DNA of 64,000 bases. It comes from Apricaphanius iberus. Its lineage: Eukaryota; Chordata; Actinopteri; Cyprinodontiformes; Aphaniidae. The translations under genes and the position numbers were made by a program. Of this stretch, positions 44,845 through 56,615 are shown one piece after another. Under the pieces are notes generated by a model, which saw nothing but the letters and a program-made list of their open reading frames with translations, searched no databases and was not told where the DNA came from. Within the stretch, counting starts at the first letter, position 1, and every line of letters starts with the position of its first letter. The DNA lies in assembly GCA_028564705.1 (NCBI GenBank), contig JAPXFQ010000831.1:3534001-3598000 (forward strand), in the 5' to 3' direction.

Positions 44845-45862
44845 CAGGGCCCCCATTTATCAGGCATACTTGTGCACAGATCCGTGGGTATTTTGTGCGT
44901 AGGAACAACGCATTGTACGCATTGTGTGTTATCAATTTGTACTTGTGTGTAGAAATGTTCCTAAATAGAAATACATTTCTAATCATTTGTACACACTGTA
45001 TCTAGTGTTAGAATGGATAAACTGCAGCACTGAAACAGTTTGACAGAATATTTCTCTCAGCAGTTTATTGCCTCGACCAGGGAGCTCACATTGGTTTGTT
45101 TTTTAACAAAATAACTTAGTTATGGATGTATTTGCAATAAGCTCTCAGGAAATGTTAGGAATTTATCAAGAAACAAAATTTAATTTGGGGTTTCTTGTGC
45201 ATGGAGATCCTGTCACCTGTCCCTGGCGCTCTGCATTTTCTACAGGGGGAGTTATTTATTTTATTGGTTCCCTCTGAGTTGATAGAGCCAAACGATAATG
45301 TTCAGGACTAATTTAACTTATTTAATGTGTTCACAGAAGTTAAGGATTTCCACAAAAGTTAAAAACGACAAATTAAATGATTGTTTGCCACATTTCTTCG
45401 TCTGCAGCAGAAATATACTGGGGGTAGATGAAGGAGAGAAACTGCAAAAAATATTGTTAAAATTATTTTTGCATTAACTATTAAATTTTTTTAAGAGTCT
45501 GCTCATCATGAATACTTTCTTTCCCCCACTTAAGCTTCACCTCGATCTCGGTGTCACTGATATTCCTTTCTTCGCTTTATTGGCCACCTTTTCTTGAATT
45601 TCATGCATGTGTCAGAGGATTTGGTGTTTCCAAAAATAGTTAATTGAGGGCATTTCTGTCTGGAAATGACTTAACGGCTACAAGCAACTGGGTATGCAAA
45701 TGTGGGATGTATCAATAGATGATTGCTGAGAAACATGCATACGAGTGGCCACCGCACATTTCATAAATCCGACTTTTGACTGTTCATACGAATAATCTAA
45801 ATTTAATTCGTAGGACAGAATATAGGACAGTTTCTAGGAACGTTTGATAAATCAGGGCCCTG
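44845..45862. mobile_element. CAGGGCCC-ended MITE (hAT-like)
   Basis: The left end CAGGGCCCCCATTTATC and the right end GATAAATCAGGGCCCTG are inverted copies. The inside is AT-rich with TACGCA/TGCGTA motifs and no ORF. A clear 8-bp duplication is not visible, so superfamily assignment is tentative. Confidence 0.65.
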
Positions 45863-46689
45863 TCTCTTCCTAGTGGAATGTCGCCAGAAAACGTCCAAAT
45901 ATTCCTTGTGATTCCTACTTGCCAGAAGAATCACAAGTTCTAATTTCCTAATTTATTTCTTTACTTGTTACTTGAAATGTTCAGAATTGTTAAAATTTAT
46001 AATGAATATCAATATGTCTAAATACGTTGGAGAAACACACATTCACTTGGTGTCATAATTCTTTCAAACTGTACATATTTGGCCTGTGTATTCACTAGTT
46101 TCTGGCCGGATATGAATTTTGTGCTGTGGCAGAACTTTTGACTTCTGTTGTCTTCTAATCATCCTAACGGGTGGGTTGAGACAAGAAGGCGGTTTAAGTC
46201 CTGAAGACATTTCCATACCCTTTGGCTTATCGGGTTTTGTCAGAGTGCACACTGAGAGTCCGCAGCATCAAACCAACGCTGGCTCTGAGGGCATCCATGG
46301 GTTTCTGAATGTCTCCACAGTAGGATACACTCACTTAACATCCAGGTTGGTCTGAGACAAGAAACACACATGCATCCTCACCTGCGAAACACAGACTGTA
46401 AGGATATGGATGACATAAATTCATACTGTGTTTAGCTCGATGCGGAGCATTATAAATGTGTTCTCAGTCACCAATTCTTAAAACCAGATGAACTAAAATA
46501 CAACATTTTGTCCTTACATTGGGCTAAGAAACTGTCAGAAAAAGATCATCCCTATGAAACAGATACAACGGGAGTTAAATGTACTGAGACTGTTTTTGTT
46601 TCTAAATGTGTAAAAATCTTAATGATTCAACTTCTTTAAAATCCTTAACTTTTTCATAATCATTGTTATAAAATAATCCTTGACTGTTC

Positions 46690-47850
46690 AGAATGTTTAG
46701 CATTCATGTCAACACGCAGTGAAAATATTAACATCCCTTTGTCTTTTTTATTTTGTCACGTTACGACCCCATCCTTCAGTTATTTTATTGGGATTTTAGA
46801 TCCAACTCCAGCACACAGCATGTATGTTATTGTGAAGTGTAAGAATGAATAGGAAGATAAAGGATGAATTACAATCTACAGACTTCAAGCTCAGTCAGGT
46901 TGGAGAGAGAACATCTGTGAACATCAGTCTTCAAGTTTTGCTGCAGATTCTCAGTTGGCTTTAAGTCCTTACTTTGACTAGGCCATTCTAAGAAATGAAT
47001 CTGCTTTGATCTAAACCATCTGTGTATTTCTGGCTGTACGTTTAGGGTCGTAATGCTGGAAGGTGAACCTCCACTCTAGTCCAAAGTCTTCTGGAGCTAC
47101 AGGTTTTTTTCCAGGATTGCCCCACATTCACATTGACTCTGAACAGCTTCCCCACAGTATGATACTGCCACTACTTTACTTTCCCATTGGCACTAAGTTT
47201 TCTTTCACAGAATGTTTTTCATGGTGTCACTCTTCTGTAGGCCTGACAGAAGATTCTCCCACCTGAGCTGTGGATATTTGCAGCTCCTACATAGTTATAA
47301 AGATCCTCTTGGCTGCTGCTCTGATTAAGGCTCTCCTTGATTATCAGACTAGGTGGACATCCATATTTTGTTTGGTCTGCATTTGGTCCATCCTCTCTCC
47401 ATGTTTAGATGATTAATTTAACAGAGCTCTGTGAGACGTTCAAAGCTTGGGATTTTGGTTTAGCATCTAGTCCTTTTTTCAACCACTCCTTTACGGTCTT
47501 CCTGATCTGCCTGCTGTGTTTCTTGTTCTCCATGATGGTGTTTTTACTTTAATATTCTCTAACAAACCTCCAAGGACTTAACAGAGCAGCTGCATTTATA
47601 TCAAGAATAAACTACAACCCATTTGTTGACCTTTGAAAGCATGTAAAATCAGTATATGAAGTTAAGGGTCCAAGTAAAGGTGGTGAATACAAATGCACAC
47701 CAAACTTTATTTTTAAAGAAATTAAAAAAACGCTACATTGCCATGTGTTGGTCTATCATAAAACCCTGATAAAATACATTGAAGACTGTGCTTTTAACAT
47801 GATGGAATAATATGGGGCAAAAACGTATTTTGCAGCCAATGATTTTGCAA
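46690..47850 (-). mobile_element. Tc1-like remnant, near full length
   Basis: The left edge has TTTTGTCACGTTACGACC; the right edge has GTGTTGGTCTATCATAAAAC and ATTGAAGACTGTGCTTTTAA. Between them are antisense transposase traces, including TGACTAGGCCATTCTAAG. Many stops. Confidence 0.65.
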
Positions 47851-47929
47851 GTTTTCCCACTTCAAGATAAGAGAGGTCTGTGATTTTCATCACTCCTCTG
47901 CTGACAAATACGTGACCGCATCAGACCTG

Positions 47930-48770
47930 TCTGGCATTCTCTACTGGCTCACAAGTGAATACAGAATTTGTTTTAAACTTTAAAAATTTTTTTTTAGTGC
48001 GAAACATGATCTTACTCCATCTTAATCCAATGACATTTTTAACTCTTAGAAACCAAGCAGGGCGTTGCATTCAGCTCAAATGAAATTTAAAGACATGGAT
48101 TGAACGCTCTTTTGCAGCTGCTGGTCTAAAACTGTAAAATCCTCTGCCCTTGATGTGTCGTAGCATCACAGATCTGTCCCGCTTTAAATCTACATTTAAG
48201 ACCTACTCATGTTGGATGCCATTTAGCACTTAAGGGCATTAAACTCCTTTTATTATTTTATTGTTCATCTGGCATTTAGCTTTCGAACTGTTTCAGTTTT
48301 AACTTGTTTGCTATTTTAAGTCTATGTTTAGCTTTTATCTATGATGTGAAGCACCTTGGTCTATAATGTGCTATTCCATCCATCCATTTTCTTAACCGCT
48401 TAATCCTTTTATGGGTCGCGGGGGTGCTGGTGCCTATCTCCAGCTGTCAACGGGCGAGAGGCGGGGTACACCCTGGACAGGTTGCCAGTCCATTACAGGG
48501 CAGGACAAACAGGACAAACAACCATGCACACACTCACACCTAAGGACAATTTACAGTGATCAATTAACCTGACAGTCATGGGAGGAAGCCAGAGTACCTG
48601 GAGGGAACCCACGCATGCACGGGGAGAACATGCAAACTCCATGCAGAAAGACCCTGGGCCGGGATACGAACCCACAACCTTCTTGCTGCAAGGCAACAGT
48701 GCTAACCACTGCGCCACCGTGCAGCCCTAATGTGCTATTGTGCTATATAAATAAAGATTAATTGAAAGAT
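47930..48770 (+). mobile_element. L2-like LINE 3' tail interrupted by a SINE
   Basis: The translation near 48180 gives DLSRFKSTFKTY, the LINE C-terminal end. The tail reads AAGCACCTTGGTCTATAATGTGCTATT and, after the SINE, GTGCTATATAAATAAAGATT with degenerate TTGA repeats. It is 5'-truncated. Confidence 0.7.
48376..48727 (-). mobile_element. tRNA-derived SINE with 12-bp target duplication
   Basis: On the minus strand it starts GGGCTGCACGGTGGCGCAGT, with a box A-like TGGCGCAGTGG and a box B-like GGTTCGTATCC in the first 65 bases. It continues with the body shared with 61171-61443 and ends in GAAAATGGATGGATGG. It is flanked by the perfect duplication TAATGTGCTATT (48364-48375 and 48728-48739). 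Length 352 bp. Confidence 0.82.
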
Positions 48771-48789
48771 TGATCGATAGGTACACTTC

Positions 48790-50370
48790 AACTGAGAGAT
48801 GGACTTAAAGATCTAAAATTCATTCCAGACACACAATATTACCATTTCTCTCAAACGTTTTTCACAAATCAGTTTAAATGTGTGAAAGTGAGCACTTCTG
48901 CTTTGCTGAGATAATCCATCCCACCTCACAGGTGTGCAGCATCTAGATGCTGATCTGACATCATGATTAGTGTACAGGTGTACCTTATACTGCCCACAAT
49001 AAAAGGTCACCCTGGAATGTGCAGGTTTGTCTCACAGCAAAATGCCACAGATGCAACAAGCATTGAGGGAGCGTGCAATTGGCATGCTGACAGCAGGAAT
49101 GTCAACCAGATCTGTTGCTCTCGTATTGAATGTTCATTTCTCCACCATAAGCCGTCCCCAAAGGTGTTTCAGAGAATATGGCAGTACATCCAACCGGCCT
49201 CACAACCGCAGACCACGTGTAACCACACCAGCCCAGGACCTCCACATCCAGCAGGGTGACCTCCAAGATCGTCTGAGAGCAGCCACTCAGACAGCTGCTG
49301 AAACAAGTGGTTTGCATAACCAAACAATTTCTGCACAAACTGTCAGAAACCGCCTCAGAGAAGCTCAACTGCATGCTCGTCGTCCTCATCGGGGTCTTGA
49401 CCTGACTCCAGCTCGTCACCGTAACAGACTTGAGTGGGCAAATGCTCACATTCGATGGCGTCTGGCACGTTGGAGAGGTGTTCTCTTCACGGATGAATCT
49501 CGGTTTACATTGTTCAGGGCATGTGGCAGACAGCGTGTGTGGCGGTGTGTGGGTGAGCGCTTTGCTGATGTCAATGTTGTGGATCGAGTGGCCCATGGTG
49601 GTGGTGGGGTTATGGTATGGGCAGGCATCTGTTATGGACGAAGAACACAGGTGCATTTTATTGATGGCATTTTGAATGCACAGAGATACCGTGATGAGAT
49701 CCTGAGGCCCATTGTTGTGCCATACATCCAACAACATCCCCTCATGTTTCAGCGAGATAATGCACAGCCCCATGAAAGGATCTGTACACAATTCTTGGAT
49801 GCTGAAAATGTCCCAGTTCTTGCATGACCAGCATACTCACCGGACATGTCACCCATTGAGCATGTTTGGGATGTGCTTGACCGGCGTATACGACAGCGTG
49901 TACCAGTTCCCACTAATATCCAACAACTTCGCACAGCCATTGAAGAGGAGTGGACCAACATTCCACAGGCCACAACTGACAATCTGATAAACTCTGTGCG
50001 AAGAAGATATGTTGCGCTGCATGAGGCAAATGGTGGTCACACCAGATACTGGCTAGTTCTGAGCCCCCAGAACCCCAATAAAGCAAAAAACTGCACATTC
50101 CAGGGTGGACTTATATTGTGGGCCGTATAAGGTACACCTGTGCACTAATCATGATGTCAGATCAGCATCTTGATGTGGCACACCTGTGAGGTGGGATGGA
50201 TTATCTCAGCAAAGCAGAAGTGCTCACTATAACACATTTAGACTGATTTGTGAACAATGTTTGAGAGAAAAGGAAATATTATGTGTCTGGAATGAATTTT
50301 AGATTTTTAAGTCAATCTCATGAAAAACGGGAGCAGAAACAAAGGTGTTGCGTTTATATTTTTGTTGAGA
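48790..50370 (+). mobile_element. Tcb/Tc1-type transposon with long inverted repeats
   Basis: Left repeat about 48795-49024 and right repeat 50091-50325 are reverse complements with few mismatches. The right end extends to GCGTTTATATTTTTGTTGAG (about 50370), the usual outer terminus. The matching outer 50 bp or so is missing at the left, so the element is truncated there. It encloses one transposase gene. Confidence 0.85.
49042..50130 (+). pseudogene. Tcb/Tc1 transposase with one in-frame TGA
   Basis: The frame is open from the first ATG to 50130 except for TGA at 49825-49827, where a Trp (TGG) is expected in the family (VLA-stop-PAYSPDMSP). It has an N-terminal paired-like helix-turn-helix (QALRERAIGMLTAGMSTRSV), then LFTDESRFTL (first D), FQRDNAQPH (second D) and SPDMSPIEHVWD (E), so the DD(34)E triad is present. 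Spacing from second D to E is 33 residues, one less than usual, suggesting a 3-bp deletion after AQPH. The family cuts and pastes DNA at TA sites. It is likely dead but young, and the C-terminus ILWAV runs into the terminal repeat. Confidence 0.88.
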
Positions 50371-50374
50371 GTAG

Positions 50375-51420
50375 TTAGCAATGATGCAGGTCAAACATTT
50401 TTCCTGTATTTCCTCCCGAGCTCTGGAGAATGGCTAGGCCACTCCAGAACCTTGAAACGTAGTCACTGTTTTGTTGCCTTGGCGATGTGTTTGGGATCAT
50501 TTTCATTCTGGAAGATCAAGCCGTGTTTCATCTTCAATGCTCTCATTGATGGAAGGTAGGTTTTAGCCCAAAATCTCACAAAACATGTCCCTCTTCATTC
50601 CTTCCTAAATACAGATCAATGTTTTCATCCCCAGGCCTCACAATGGGGTGTTTTTGAGATGTATCTCAGCATACTCCCCCCTTCAAACACAGCAAGTGAC
50701 ATTTCTACTAAAATAGTTGTTTTTTGGTCTCATCTAACCACATGAGGTTCTCCCAATGCTTCTCTGAATCATCCAGATAATCTCTGGCAAACTTTAAACA
50801 GGCCTGAACATGTACTGGCTTGAGCAGGTGGACCTTTCGAGCGCTGCAATATTTTAATCCATGATGATATAGTGTCTTAAATAGTAACCTTTGTTATTGT
50901 GGACCATTCCCCCGCGAGTTCTGGGCTGCCTCCTCACCATTCTCAACATCATGTGTAAACCTCGAGATTAGCTCTTGCATTGCGCCCCAGGTCAACGGAG
51001 ATAGTGAGTGATCTTGTGTTTGTTGAGCTTTCTAATAATTGCTCTATCGGAATGAACCATTCTTGTTCCTTTTGTCCAACCACAGCTTTCTGGTCTTGGC
51101 CATTTTGTAGGTCTGAATCTGACTGTTTGAATGTGAGGAGTTCAAACAGGTTTCATTAATACAGGTAATGAGAGGAAGATAGAAATGTTTCTTGAGGAAG
51201 TAGTAACATGTTTGTGGCGGACAGTATTCTTGCTTGTAGGCAGGTGCCTAAAAATCATACAATGCTATTTCCTGTTTTTTTTAACGTATTCTTTCTCTAT
51301 GAAAAAAATTACAGAGCTAATTTTTAATGGGACCATCTGCACAACTAGTGGCGGCCAAGTATTTTTCACCCAACGGTATAAGTTAAAGGTGTATAAATAC
51401 TTGTGTAAGGCATAAAATGA
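50375..51420 (-). mobile_element. Tc1-like remnant (same family as 10780-11870)
   Basis: Shared strings with the intron 3 copy: GCAATGATGCAGGTCAAACA, 'GTGTTTGGGATCATTTTCAT' and CGTGTTTCATCTTCAATGC. It lies directly beside the Tcb-type element, which seems inserted at its edge. Confidence 0.6.
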
Positions 51421-52859
51421 GTCGACTGAAGGTAAAAAGTGAGGCAAGCATCACATTATTGAATCCCTGTGTGAAAACTTTGCAGCTACAGAATAGATGA
51501 GCAGCTGTCATGTTAAGGTTATGTTTAAATCATGTTACGCGCAGGCTTACTGACAAGTCTCCCTCTGCGTTCATCAGTAATGCACAACAATCTGTTTATG
51601 TAAGTACAAACACTTTTCAGTGGGTATGTCGAAGAATACAATAGGAGCTCTGAAATACATCCTGTCTGGGTTTAAACAGCAACTACAGAGGACAGATCAG
51701 CTGTTTCTCCTTCAGATAGAATAATTCACTTAGTCCCAACCAGCCAGCCCTTTGCACCGTCTCCTCTTGCTCCATTAACAAAAACCCAAGAGCTGGTTTG
51801 CAACATCTCACTGTGTTTTTCCAAAGTGCCAAAGGCTGCGTCTGATGCAGCCTGACACATGCACTAACACAGATGGACAGATGGCATCGTACTTGTGAAG
51901 TGTAAACACTCTTCCCACACAACACTCCATCCTCCTTTCCTCTCTTTTGTCTGTCTGGTGCTCCTTTAAAGGGCTAAAAGCACTTTACAGACCATTGCTT
52001 TGATAGGAAAGCTTTCTATGATAACTGTTATCACATTGAACTCTGGACCTTTTGGGGGGAGACATTTCAAAGCAAGCAAATTCCTTTTTTGCTCTTTTCA
52101 TATGTTTCCCAAAAATAAACAGCAGGCACAATCAAGCTCAGACTTTAAAACAGGGTTCATCTTTTTTTTGTGTTGTGACTTTTTTCATTTACAAAGCAGG
52201 GCGTTGTTTTGAAGTAAGATTTGTTTTATTAGATTATGTTTTTAGTCAAACTTTATGAAATGAGCACACACTAATGCAATACCAAATGCTTTTAAAGAAG
52301 CTAGAACAACAAACAGGCAAATACATCAAAAAGCCATAAACCAAGTAAACTAATTGCCCATATGAAATGATATGTTGTAAACGTAATTCAGAATGATGAA
52401 ACATGTCAAAGGTCAAGTGCCAGCCTCTGGAACAGCAGCTTTTAGCACATCCATAAAAAGCCGGATTTGTCCAGTATAGAGGGTTATTATCACTTGGTTC
52501 TTACATTAACGAGAGACCATGTTAGGTTTTATGGATTTTACAAACATAACAATGTTTCAGCTCATTTCTAGTGTTTCATTCCCCTGTTTGTTTTATTTAG
52601 ATTCGCCTCCAGCTCTTCTCCTCACAGCCGGTCCTATTTTGCAAATCGCTGCCCTGCAGTGTGCTGAAAAGCAAATTGAATGACAAATATATGTAAGAAA
52701 CAGACTCTTTCTCTCCATAAAGTGACGCCACAAAAAAAGTCGACAACTGATGCAAATTTGTCACATTGCACAGAAAAATACAAAAAAGGACAATTTTCTT
52801 CCATCCATCCATCCATGTACAGTAACACTGTACACATTTTTTATTTATTTCCTATTGTG

Positions 52860-53222
52860 GCAGAGGCAGAAATAGAAGATAACGTTGATATTCATATAAG
52901 GGATGAGAGGGAAGGTAAAGAATGTGATGAAGGTAGTCAGGAGCAGGAGGTCAGAGCTGAAGAGGAAAGAGAAGAGAATGAGAGACTTGGGGATACTGAT
53001 GAGGGATTGTCAAAGGACCCAGGATTATGGCCAACAACTCTTACTGATAAGCACAGGAAAACTATTGTTCAAATGCCAGCCAGTGATAATAGAGCAAAAC
53101 CTGGTATTGGAAATATCCCACCTAAGGATATTCAGGGCCCACTGGTATCACTATGGTACTTGTAAGGGGGGCCCAGGAAGATCGTTTGTACCCAGGGCAC
53201 AAAAGTTGGTGCTACGCCCCTG
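52860..53222 (+). mobile_element. hAT remnant with TTF-type N-terminal exon
   Basis: After an acceptor-like ATTGTGGCAG, an acidic frame leads to LSKDPGLWPTTLTDKHRKTI. This resembles the TTF-type zinc finger start of ZMYM1-like hAT transposases. The frame ends LWYL-stop at 53165. The right terminus is GCTACGCCCCTG (to 53222), the inverted form of the CAGGGGC starts at 12729 and 17292. The left terminus and the catalytic region are absent. Confidence 0.55.
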
Positions 53223-53460
53223 TGGAGTGGGCTAGCCAGTCTCCAGACCTGAATCCAATAGAAAATCTTTGGAAATAGTTGAAAGTCCATGTTGCCCAGC
53301 AACAGCCCCGAAACCTGAACGCTTTGGAGAAGATCTGTATGGAGGAGTGGGCCAAAATCCCTGCTGCAGTGTGCAAACCTGGTGAAGAACTACAGAAAAC
53401 ATCTGATCTCTGTAATTGCAAACAAAGTTTTCTGTACTAAATATTGAATTCGGTTTGTCT
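53223..53460 (+). mobile_element. Tc1-like C-terminal fragment
   Basis: It reads ASQSPDLNPIENLWK then [20 protein letters not shown] and EEWAKIPA, the Tc1 catalytic end with the PIE motif intact. It is broken by a TAG and abuts the hAT terminus, which apparently inserted here or was fused by deletion. Confidence 0.7.
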
Positions 53461-55379
53461 GATGTATCAAATAAATTAAATTAATTATTTAAAAAATCAC
53501 TGTGATTTTTCTGCATTTTTGTTTTAGATTCTTACCCTCACAGTTGAGGATTGTTCTCCCCACTGTATCTTAGATTGTTTCCCTTTAATATAATAAACAT
53601 GTTTTTAATTTTTAGACAAATCAGAAAGTAAAATATGACAAACTATACATAATCCATACATTAAATGTATTTCATATTTACTTTAGAATACCCTTGACAA
53701 TGATTTCCAGCAGGATCAACAGTTCCAGCTCTCTAAATGCTCAGTTGTAAGGTTCCCTCAGGATCATCCACAGGCTTTATTTTCACTCATCAAGATGATG
53801 AAATTTCAGATGACTTGTGCTTGTCCTGCTGCTTTTCACAATCCACAGAATATCACCCCACAGTGTGCATGTGTGCCATTCACACTTGTCTGACCAAAGT
53901 GGATTCTGGTCACCACAGCAACATCAGCAAGCACAAACACTGGTGGATAGTACTCTCGTATAATCTAATTATACATCATTTCATCCAATATTTATTTTAG
54001 GTTCTTCTGAGCAGTTTTAGCTTTATAAGTTTTACTATTTATGTGCAACTTCTGTTAAATTGGTCGATCTGTAATTTTTTGAGACACGAATATTTATTGT
54101 CTAGGCAGTACGACTAACACTAATATTAGTATTTGTGTATTATTGTTTTAAATACTCTCTGCACTTGCATTTTCATCCTCAAAGTGTGGCCACTTTAGCT
54201 TTAAAACTAATAACTGCCTAAAGTGAGCTTCCTGTACGGACCTTTAGTTTCTAAATGGACTTCCAGTCAAGTCAAAATGAGTATGACCACAGTTTCCAGT
54301 TATCAACAACACTTAGCTCATTTCCTGTTATGTATTTAGCTCAAGGGAATAAAATACAGCTTTATCCAGTGCATTTAGTATACATTTCCCGCCTCTCCTC
54401 TCTTGCATTCGCTGCTTATCCAGCGAGCAGACGCGCAGTGCAAAGCACAAATAGGACACAGCTCTCCAAAAAGTAGCACAATCCCCAACATGGTGGCGGC
54501 GGTTTGATGATATGATCATCAGATTTGGAAGGTTCGTGCTCAGAAAGCCCCCAGTCGTACACAGACCCCCATATTTATCTCAATACATTTATAGCTGAAG
54601 AGCTGATTGGCAAATCGGAAAACACCAGATCCCATCAGACCTGGCTTGGGCACAGAGCAGAGAAATGGGATCTGTACCATGCCAACATGTGTCCTATTTT
54701 TGATCCTCGCATTGTACTTGAATGCAGCATTCACAGCATCTTCAGAATTGAAGGTAGCAAATTGCACAGTGTTCTAAATAGAAATAAAACAGGTAAAATG
54801 TATGCATCGTTATTATAAATGCATCTGCACCTTGCTATGTGTCGGTGGAAGTGCTGTTGACTTTATTTTAACATGGTGCTCTCTAGTTGAATCATCTGTC
54901 TACACATCTGTGTTAAAACCACTGGACAAACAGATATAAAAAAATCTTAACTATAATTTCATCAATGAAACTTTTCACTTGCTCTTTAAAATGGATCGTT
55001 GTTGAATCTGCAAATGTGAAGGTTACATTAAATCATTTAAGCTTCATGTTGGATGTAGTGCGTGAAGGGTGATGTGTGATTGGCCCCTGGGGGCCTGCTA
55101 GGTCCTGGCCTGTGTCCTGCCTCTGTTCTGTGCATCTGGCCCGCACTGCGGCAGCTTTTTGTCCCAGTCTGTTAGTGGCTCCTGGGCCTGGTTGAAGTGA
55201 CCAACCCCCTCCACCCTCATGGCTTCTGCTACAACTTAACTGAACTGACAACCTCCTCTTCTGTAGACATGCAAACACATTTTTGTACGAAGCACAATAA
55301 ATGTACACAAGGAGCATCCAATGTATCGTTTCCCACTACCAAGGGCTGTGCTAAACTGATTAATTACTCTGCATCTTAC

Positions 55380-55430
55380 ATTCTATTCAACTATAAAAAG
55401 CTTTATTGATCCCAGAGGGAAATTAAGTGT
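55380..55430 (+). repeat. LINE/SINE 3' tail fragment
   Basis: The motif GCTTTATTGATCCCAGAGGG followed by AAATTAAG is a common 3' end of fish RTE-type or related retroelements. Only the tail is seen. Confidence 0.4.
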
Positions 55431-55744
55431 TTCAACTCTTATTATTCAAGGTAAATGCTGTTGGCAGGACGGATCTCCTGTAGCTGTCTGTGTTACAGCA
55501 GGTCTGAAAAAGCCTCGGACTCAATACACTCACAAATGGTCTCAACCATTAAGACCTCCAGGTAAGGGGGTTCTCAAGCTCCTTTCCTTAAGGACCCCCC
55601 TTGCCTGTGTCCAAAACAAGCCTGGAGACCCCCTAGCCCCATCTCCTACCCACATGCACGCAGTAAAAGTGATTATTTCCAAATTTTTATAAAAGAAAAG
55701 CAGTAATTGAAGGTTTTTGTTCTTGTTCTAGAATATAGACAAAA

Positions 55745-55850
55745 TTGACGACGTGGGAACTGTACTGATGTTTGCTTTGCCCATTTGCTCTAGCTTGTAC
55801 AGCTGTCAGAGAGGATAGAAAGAGAATACCATTATGCAAATGTATATTTT
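55745..55850 (+). repeat. Unclassified interspersed repeat, copy A
   Basis: It shares an approximately 100-bp, same-orientation match with 60225-60325 (TTTGCTTTGCCC, TTTGCT, CAGCTGTCAG, GATAG...AAGAGA). The family is not known to me. Confidence 0.5.
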
Positions 55851-55924
55851 TGTATTTACAAATATAATTGTGGTTAACTCACAACCTAAGCAACAACAAA
55901 ATTGTGCCGACCCTGTGTGATCCT

Positions 55925-56615
55925 GGGCCGCAGATAACGTTCATGTTTTTAAGAGCAGGCTCAAGACTCACCTTTTTAGCTTAGCCTTTAACTAATTATT
56001 ATTTATTAATATATTTTTAACCGCTCAGCATGTTTTACCTGATTTAATTTTTAGTTTAGCTTTTAACTGTTTATTTATTAATCTGCTTTGCATTTTTATC
56101 TTGATCTATCTTATCGTTGTTTTACACTTATTGTTTTATACTTATTGTTTTATACTTTATACACTTTAAATTTTATAAACTTTATATTTTAACTTATTTT
56201 AATCTTTCTTGCCAGTGTTTCCTCTCTAGGGGCCCCCTGCATCGGGGGCGGTGGTCGGCTGTGGCTGCCTTGGTGCCCCCCAGGTAGCGCTTGGGTGGAG
56301 GTGGGGGTACCAGCCCTCCCTCCTCTGGGCGCCCTGGATCGAAGCCTTGGCTGCTGCTGTTGATCTGCTGCTGCTGATGCAGATGGCTCCCACGATGGCA
56401 TTTCCTGGCTCATCTGTACTCAGCCCGCTTTTTGTAGCTTTTAAGTGTGTGTGTGTATGGCTGATGGGTTGGGTTGGGAGGGGATTGTATTTGCGTTGAT
56501 GAATTTATTTTTGAAGGGGGGGTTGTGGGGTTATTTTAAATCTGTAAAGCACTTTGAGTAACTTTGCTTGAAAAGCACTTTATAAATAAAGTTTGATTGA
56601 TTGATTGATTGATCC
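55925..56615 (+). mobile_element. L2-like LINE 3' tail with (TTGA)n end
   Basis: AAGAGCAGGCTCAAGACTCA gives the FKSRLKTHLFSLAF-type C-terminus. The tail ends AAAGCACTTTATAAATAAAG followed by TTTGATTGATTGATTGATTG. A GC-rich segment at 56225-56345 sits inside the 3' untranslated part. Confidence 0.7.

Noticed and set aside
49102..49791. 229-codon open frame on the minus strand
   Set aside because: It is the shadow of the Tcb/Tc1 transposase on the + strand, where catalytic motifs are clear.
54480..54780. Open frames on both strands near an AACATGGTGGCGGCGG motif
   Set aside because: The motif resembles a YY1 start site, but neither frame resembles a known protein and no donor or acceptor set supports an exon.
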